From: Neorhizobium tomejilense
GTDB taxonomy: Bacteria > Pseudomonadota > Alphaproteobacteria > Rhizobiales > Rhizobiaceae
Direction: 5' to 3'
Length of the DNA stretch: 64,000 bases
Assembly: GCA_002968845.1 (NCBI GenBank)
Contig: PVBG01000007.1
Location: forward strand, 186,001-250,000
The notes under the pieces are model-generated. The model saw only the letters and a list, made by a program, of their open reading frames with translations. It was not told where the DNA came from and did no database searches. The translations under genes were made by a program, and so were the position numbers. Positions 60,387 through 64,000 of this stretch are shown one piece after another (position 1 is the first letter of the stretch; every line of letters begins with the position of its first letter).

Positions 60387-61016
60387 TTACATTGGGGGAA
60401 CCACGCCATTCTTTCCGACAACGAGTTGGTGAGCGACGAGGCCGGTTGCTGCCTTCTCGGCAGGCACGAAGACGACAGCGCTGGGAACGAGATCATCCTG
60501 TGTTGCCGGAGCAAAGGTCACAACGGGCGTGCCGTCCGGGATGGAGATCTTCTTTTCTTTGCCGTGATAGGACACGGTGACCGTCCGGCCGTCGACGCCC
60601 TTGGCGGCATCCGCCACGGTCGCATTGGTCATGTTGCTGTTGGGCTTGAGGTCCCAGCCGTAGTTTCCCTCGCCTGCTCCCTTCAATGCCGGCGGGAAAA
60701 TAAGCACCTCAAGGGCACCATCACCACCGCCGTCCTTCGGCAGGGACGCGATGCCGACAAAATCACCAGGCTTGATGTCGGTAACCTTCGCATCTGCCAC
60801 GCTGGAAACCTTCCAGTCGTCAGCGAGGGCGATATCGACGGTCTCTCCTTCGCGGGTCTTCACCTTGAGGCTGGATCCGCCGTAGTTGACGATGCTGCCG
60901 CGGACATTAAGCCGGCCGGCCTTTGCGTCCTCAGCATGGACAGGCGCCGCCATATAGGCCTGCGATGCGAGAACAGACAAGCCGAGCACGAGGGCGGGGA
61001 GAATATTCTTCATCAT
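60387..61016 (-). CDS. Periplasmic beta-rich protein of unknown function (DUF5666-like)
   Basis: 209 residues with a signal peptide ending near APVHAED (residue ~29). The mature part is an OB-like beta-barrel: LNVRGSIVNYGGSSLKVKTR, VSSVADAKVTDIKPGDFVGI, TVTVSYHGKEKKISIPDGTP and VVFVPAEKAATGLVAHQLVV. Proteins like this are often beside TetR regulators of transport or stress functions. An operator CTAC-N6-GTAG lies directly upstream, shared with the TetR gene, so the TetR should repress it. No catalytic residues are recognised. Confidence 0.75.
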   Translation of the reverse strand: MMKNILPALVLGLSVLASQAYMAAPVHAEDAKAGRLNVRGSIVNYGGSSLKVKTREGETVDIALADDWKVSSVADAKVTDIKPGDFVGIASLPKDGGGDGALEVLIFPPALKGAGEGNYGWDLKPNSNMTNATVADAAKGVDGRTVTVSYHGKEKKISIPDGTPVVTFAPATQDDLVPSAVVFVPAEKAATGLVAHQLVVGKNGVVPPM

Positions 61017-61027
61017 GCCGACCCTTC

Positions 61028-61041
61028 CTACTGGTTGGTAG
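61028..61041. promoter_or_regulatory. TetR operator before the periplasmic gene
   Basis: CTACTGGTTGGTAG: CTAC and GTAG arms separated by 6 bp, located 12 bp before the periplasmic gene start on the minus side. The reverse complement of the site at 61691-61704 (CTACTAGAAGGTAG) matches it at 11 of 14 positions, so the TetR encoded between them probably binds both. Confidence 0.6.
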
Positions 61042-61090
61042 TTTCCCTTGCCATAGAAATCCCCCGGGCGGTTTGTCTCCGCCCGGAACG

Positions 61091-61681
61091 TTATTGGACG
61101 ACCGCCGGAGACAGACGCTCCAGAGTGGGCGCCAGAATGGCGGCAAACATTTCCGGAGCGCCGTAGGCACGCGCGGACAGCATAGCTCCGTGGACGGATG
61201 CCATGAACGCTTCCGCTTCAACGCGAGGCTCGCTCGAAAGCCTCAAAGCCCCCTGCTGTGAGCCGCGCTCCATGACCGAGGTCAGCCACGTCGAGACAAA
61301 GCGGAAAAAAGCTCTTACTTCTGCTGCGACTTCCGGCGGTAGAGACGGCAGCTCGCTCGCAAGCAGAGCGCAAACACAAAAAGGCCTGCTCGCGTCCTCA
61401 ATGCATTGGGCCCAATAGCCCGCGTAGATCTTGAGGAGTTCGAGCGGGTCCTGCACGTTCTGCTCCAGCGCCGCCACGCCTGCCTCCCCCTCCTCACGGT
61501 ATCGCTGTACAAGCGTGCGAACCAAATCGACCTTGCTCGGGAAATGGTGATGGATACTGGCCTTCCGGATTCCAACGATCCCAGCGATATCGGCATAGCT
61601 AAAACCGTTATAACCTCCGCTCATGATCAAGATTCGCGCAGAAGCAAGGATTTCGTCGGCGGTTGTCAGAAGGTTGCTCAT
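61091..61681 (-). CDS. TetR-family regulator (CTAC-N6-GTAG sites)
   Basis: 196 residues. HTH at ~15-58 (GGYNGFSYADIAGIVGIRKA, SIHHHFPSKVDLVRTLVQRY). The C-terminal part contains ASRPFCVCALLASELPSLPP with two close cysteines and AFMASVHGAMLSARAYGAPE, a form typical of TetR proteins controlling small oxidoreductases. Matched operators lie before it (61691) and after it, before the periplasmic gene (61028), so it represses itself and the downstream gene. The intergenic gap between it and the periplasmic gene is 74 bp. Confidence 0.9.
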   Translation of the reverse strand: MSNLLTTADEILASARILIMSGGYNGFSYADIAGIVGIRKASIHHHFPSKVDLVRTLVQRYREEGEAGVAALEQNVQDPLELLKIYAGYWAQCIEDASRPFCVCALLASELPSLPPEVAAEVRAFFRFVSTWLTSVMERGSQQGALRLSSEPRVEAEAFMASVHGAMLSARAYGAPEMFAAILAPTLERLSPAVVQ

Positions 61682-61690
61682 TTTTGTTGT

Positions 61691-61704
61691 CTACCTTCTA
61701 GTAG
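61691..61704. promoter_or_regulatory. TetR operator at the tetR start
   Basis: CTACCTTCTAGTAG lies 9 bp upstream of the TetR start codon and overlaps its promoter region. It shares the CTAC-N6-GTAG form with 61028-61041 and reads almost identically to it in the opposite orientation. It supports autoregulation and a two-promoter regulon. Confidence 0.65.
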
Positions 61705-61764
61705 GGATGCTGTCAACGGCATGGTGTCATCAATTTCCTGATGCGCCCGCCCAAGCGTGAGCAA

Positions 61765-61812
61765 TCATCCTACTGACCAATATTTAGATATAAATATTGG
61801 TCAGTAGGATGA
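61765..61812. repeat. 22-bp perfect inverted repeat (IR1) upstream of AbiEi-type gene
   Basis: Two 22-bp arms, TCATCCTACTGACCAATATTTA and its exact complement, face each other over a GATA loop. Inside it the TGACC...GGTCA blocks start at 61774 and end at 61803 (30 bp). It ends 58 bp before the AbiEi-type start. The same 30-bp TGACC...GGTCA spacing recurs at 61826-61855. This twin-repeat layout matches what is known of AbiEi proteins, which bind two inverted repeats in their promoter. A terminator role is also possible but no T-run follows. Confidence 0.8.
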
Positions 61813-61818
61813 GATTTA

Positions 61819-61846
61819 TTGCCAGTGACCAAAGTTTGTATATAAT
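61819..61846 (+). promoter_or_regulatory. Promoter of the AbiEi-type gene
   Basis: TTGCCA (61819-61824) and TATAAT (61841-61846) are separated by 16 bp, a good sigma-70-type promoter. The -10 element lies inside the second inverted repeat (61826-61855), so a bound protein would block RNA polymerase. Confidence 0.6.
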
Positions 61847-61855
61847 CTCCGGTCA
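61826..61855. promoter_or_regulatory. Degenerate inverted repeat (IR2) overlapping the AbiEi promoter
   Basis: TGACC (61826-61830) and GGTCA (61851-61855) span exactly 30 bp, as in the perfect IR1, but the inner arms have decayed. Its centre is 52 bp from the IR1 centre, about five helical turns, so both could be bound from one side of the DNA. Confidence 0.55.
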
Positions 61856-61870
61856 GAAGATAGGATAGCT

Positions 61871-62611
61871 ATGCCGGATCCCACATCGAACACTCTCGAA
61901 CGCATCCACCAAAGGATTGCCAGCGCGGCGCCTTCGGGCGTTTGGTCGCGCTCCGATTTCCTGGATATCGCGACACCGAACGCCGTCGAAAAGGCGCTGC
62001 AGAGACTGACCAGCCGCGGCGACATCCGACGCCCTCATCGTGGTCTCTACGACAAGCCGGCTATCGGCCAACTGACCGGCAAGATGGTGTTTCCGCCACG
62101 CGCCTCATTCATCGATGCGATCGCACGGCGCGACAAGCTTCGTGTTTGCGTCGATGGCATGACGGCTGCCAATGATCTTGGCCTGACGACGGCCGGTCCA
62201 GCCCGGTCCACAATCTATGCGGACACATACCCCCGAACCATCAAGATCGAGGCCAATGCCGGCGACGCCAAGGCCACAAAACCGGTCATCTACATCCTGG
62301 ACTTCAAGCGCATTTCGGCAAAGACCGCTTTTTGGGCCGGTCGGCCGGCAATGCGGGTGATCCAGGCCCTCCACTGGTTTCGCGACGAGCGATCCAATCT
62401 AGAGACAGTTGTCGATGGTATCGTCCGTTACCTGGCACGAAGCTCCCACAGGCAGCCGATCGTCGAGGACCTGCGCGAAAACATCCACGCCATCCCTGCC
62501 TGGATGTACCAGGCGGTGGAGACCATAACAAGCGATCCGCCGCCCCCGGAGGATGAAGGCACTCCGCTGGGCCACGACGGAAAGGATGAACATGCGCCAG
62601 AGTTTCATTGA
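61871..62611 (+). CDS. AbiEi-family antitoxin-like transcriptional regulator (DUF6088)
   Basis: 246 residues. The N-terminal winged-helix domain (~1-75) reads TLERIHQRIASAAPSGVWSR, AVEKALQRLTSRGDIRRPHR and GLYDKPAI, typical of AbiEi/DUF6088 antitoxins. The C-terminal antitoxin part includes VCVDGMTAANDLGLTTAGPA and FKRISAKTAFWAGRPAMRVI. Type IV antitoxins of this kind repress their own operon by binding paired inverted repeats, which are present just upstream. The next gene is an AbiEii-type toxin start, but truncated. The antitoxin itself looks complete. Confidence 0.85.
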   Translation: MPDPTSNTLERIHQRIASAAPSGVWSRSDFLDIATPNAVEKALQRLTSRGDIRRPHRGLYDKPAIGQLTGKMVFPPRASFIDAIARRDKLRVCVDGMTAANDLGLTTAGPARSTIYADTYPRTIKIEANAGDAKATKPVIYILDFKRISAKTAFWAGRPAMRVIQALHWFRDERSNLETVVDGIVRYLARSSHRQPIVEDLRENIHAIPAWMYQAVETITSDPPPPEDEGTPLGHDGKDEHAPEFH

Positions 62612-62822
62612 TGTCCTTCGCTCAAGCGCTGACGAGTGGAGAGCACTATTCTCCGCCGCTGCATCCGATCTGGAGACGCGGGCCGAGAATATCGAGAAGG
62701 ATCTCTACGTCTGCTGGGTGCTCGACTTCCTGTTCAACCGACGGAGGGACGATGCTATCGGCATCTATTTTAAGGGCGGTACCAGCCTCAGCAAAGCATA
62801 TGGCCTGAAGGCGAAGTCCTAA
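62586..62822 (+). pseudogene. Truncated AbiEii-type nucleotidyltransferase toxin
   Basis: About 78 codons, overlapping the antitoxin by 26 bp from ATG 62586 (or ATG 62592). It reads FIDVLRSSADEWRALFSAAA, IEKDLYVCWVLDFLFN and IGIYFKGGTSLSKAYGLKAK then a stop. The GGTSLSKAYGL motif is the nucleotide-binding loop of AbiEii toxins (~300 residues). The following part, with the catalytic D-x-D pair and the rest of the fold, is missing, so it is inactive. The junction after residue ~78 adjoins a VapC remnant in the opposite direction. Confidence 0.75.
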
Positions 62823-62832
62823 AATCGATCGA

Positions 62833-63030
62833 TCACCAGGAGAACGTTCTACCGAAGTGCTCGTGCACTCCCATGCCCTCGAAGTCCTTGATGTTGTGCG
62901 TCACCAGCGTCATACGGCAGGTGAAGGCCGTCGCTGCGATATAGGCGTCATTGATCCGTTTGGATTGGGCACATGCCATTGGGCGGCCTTGAAAAATTCC
63001 GAGAATGGAAATTCCGGTTCCCATGGCCAT
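62833..63030 (-). pseudogene. VapC-type PIN-domain toxin, C-terminal remnant
   Basis: 65 codons reading CAQSKRINDAYIAATAFTCR and MTLVTHNIKDFEGMGVHEHF, the conserved end of VapC PIN ribonucleases (NDAYIAATAL...TLVTHNxKDFEGMGV), with the acidic D-x-x-IAATA aspartate. The N-terminal half with the first catalytic aspartates and the partner VapB are absent. It begins right after the fucU-type gene end, so sequence from a second toxin-antitoxin locus was joined here. It is not expected to be a functional RNase. Confidence 0.7.
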
Positions 63031-63033
63031 ACC

Positions 63034-63489
63034 TCACCCGCCTGCAGATGGGATGACACCCTTGGTGAACAGGAAGCATCCATAGAAGCGGGTTTCCCCA
63101 GTCGAGATCACGCAATAGGCCTTCTTGGCCAGATCGTAGAAATCGAAGCGCTCGATGCCGTACATGGGTGAAGGCCTGTCTTCCGCCTGGTCGATCTCGG
63201 CCTGCACCTCGCTTTGCACCGTCGGAATTTCGCCCGGCGCGCCCATGACTTCCATGCGGCCGGCAGAATTCTGCAGCGGCGTGTCGAGCGGCAGCACCGA
63301 GAGAATGGCACGGATCGCCTGCGGTGCAGGGAGGTTGGCCATGCTGAGCGGCCGGCCGACAACCGTCTGCCTGGCGACGCTGTCGCTCGGGAAGTTGGTG
63401 TCGGAGACGACCAGCGTGTCGCCGTGCCCCATGGAGCGAAGCGCGTGCAGCACGTCGGCGTTCAACGCCGGATGAATGTTCTTAAGCAT
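63034..63489 (-). CDS. RbsD/FucU-family sugar mutarotase
   Basis: 151 residues from ATG 63489 behind GAGGAG. The FucU/RbsD pattern is clear: LKNIHPALNADVLHALRSMG with the catalytic His, HGDTLVVSDTNFPSDSVARQ, and YDLAKKAYCVISTGETRFYG (aromatic/Arg residues near 135). These proteins interconvert anomers of fucose, ribose or related sugars to feed the kinase or dehydrogenase. FucU-type sequences are the closer match. It is 20 bp downstream of a disrupted sugar permease, so it belonged to a sugar ABC operon extending beyond this window. Confidence 0.85.
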   Translation of the reverse strand: MLKNIHPALNADVLHALRSMGHGDTLVVSDTNFPSDSVARQTVVGRPLSMANLPAPQAIRAILSVLPLDTPLQNSAGRMEVMGAPGEIPTVQSEVQAEIDQAEDRPSPMYGIERFDFYDLAKKAYCVISTGETRFYGCFLFTKGVIPSAGG

Positions 63490-63509
63490 AGTGTCCTCCT
63501 CATTGGCAT

Positions 63510-64000
63510 TTATTTGACGGCACCCGCCGTCAACCCCTTGACGATATAGCGCTCCAGAACGATGCCGACGAGGACCAAGGGCATGATCGCAGCCGTGGCG
63601 ATGGCGGCCATCGACCACCAGTTGATCCCCTGCGACCCCGGTTGGCTTTCCACCATCACCGTCAGTGTCTTGGCATTCGAACTCGTCAGTAGTGCCGGCA
63701 AAGAGATATTCGTTTCAGCGCAGAATGACCGAGAGGATGAAAGCTGCTACCATGCCGGGCAGCGCGATTGGCACAACGATCGGCAGATAGGCGCCCCAGA
63801 TCGAGCAGCCATCCACCAGTGCCGCCTGTTCCAGCTCGACCGGAAGCGTGCCGAACTGGTCGCGCATGATCCAGATCACGATTGGCAATACCATGAGCGT
63901 ATGGACGAGGATCAGACCGATCAGCGTATCGAGCAGCAGCAGGTGTTTGTAGAGAACCAGGAACGACATGGCGAGCACGACCGGCGGCAGGATCAACTGC
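63510..64000 (-). pseudogene. Sugar ABC transporter permease (MalG-like), broken and incomplete at the window edge
   Basis: The last ~160 codons of a CUT1 permease. From the edge the frame reads FLVLYKHLLLLDTLIGLILV and the EAA loop VELEQAALVDGCSIWGAYLP, then FILSVILR and TGA at 63715-63717 (read on the minus strand), where a Trp codon (TGG in ..SVILAWNEY) is expected. The true continuation NEYLFA follows immediately, then a one-base frameshift at about 63695-63699 changes frame to LLTSSNAKTLTVMVESQPGS, the normal tail, which ends KGLTAGAVK. Both a nonsense change and a frameshift lie within about 20 bp. The N-terminus is outside the window. Confidence 0.72.

Noticed and set aside
61765..61812. 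Reading the perfect inverted repeat as an intrinsic terminator of the TetR or AbiEi transcripts
   Set aside because: No T-run on either side, and a matched second repeat at the same inner spacing fits an operator pair better.
1..64000. CRISPR array, insertion sequence or prophage
   Set aside because: No regularly spaced direct repeats, no transposase or integrase-like protein and no phage structural genes were recognised in any frame.

Overview
The window is GC-rich, gene-dense and almost entirely made of accessory metabolism. The mix points to a member of the Rhizobiales (Rhizobium, Agrobacterium or Ensifer type). It holds several families of periplasmic-binding-protein uptake system (amino-acid, iron, sugar and peptide ABC; TRAP-DctPQM; TRAP-TAXI; tripartite tricarboxylate), each next to its own catabolic genes and regulator. 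No rRNA, tRNA, ribosomal, replication or conjugation gene is visible, which would fit a chromid, megaplasmid or chromosomal accessory region. The assignment comes from gene content and protein style, not from a database match.

Layout. 1-2546: tail of an ectoine-type amino-acid ABC operon. 2547-3700: a scar with a LuxR HTH fragment and the C-terminal third of an FGGY sugar kinase. 3708-10228: tctABC, a LacI regulator, a galactarate/talarate dehydratase and a LysR regulator, together a sugar-acid uptake and dehydration module. 10351-12937: GAF-Fis regulator and aldehyde dehydrogenase. 13344-17272: Fe3+ ABC transporter. 17417-19439: PAS-LuxR regulator and 3-oxoacid CoA-transferase. 19608-22174: glycosyltransferase and NhaA. 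22600-28128: TRAP transporter with a cache-domain two-component system. 28691-31818: TAXI TRAP transporter. 32650-35155: bufferin-type copper-binding RiPP operon (DUF2282 precursor, MNIO/DUF692 maturase, DUF2063 partner, DoxX) behind a possible ECF-type promoter. 35387-37740: TetR, YciI, a peroxiredoxin-like gene broken by a stop codon, and AraC. 37831-45084: sugar or cyclitol ABC operon with IolG, MocA and Hyi-like enzymes under a divergent LacI with twin operators. 45050-54646: peptide ABC operon with three hydrolase-family proteins and a GntR regulator. 54679-61704: small stress and detoxification genes with three TetR/ArsR regulators and several clear operators. 61765-63030: AbiEi-type antitoxin with twin inverted-repeat operators, a truncated AbiEii toxin and a VapC remnant. 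63034-64000: FucU/RbsD mutarotase and a doubly broken sugar permease.

The main theme is many separately regulated scavenging modules, most with the regulator transcribed divergently and a palindromic operator between. The second theme is gene decay. Seven reading frames are truncated, frameshifted or stopped (FGGY kinase, LuxR fragment, peroxiredoxin, ABM monooxygenase, AbiEii, VapC, MalG-type permease), and four of them lie in the last 10 kb.

The most interesting parts are the bufferin operon, the AbiEi twin operator with its decapitated toxin, and several paired operators that link genes not otherwise obviously connected. No wholly new system was proven. The unrecognised 223-residue protein at 56528-57199 is the best candidate for a new family.
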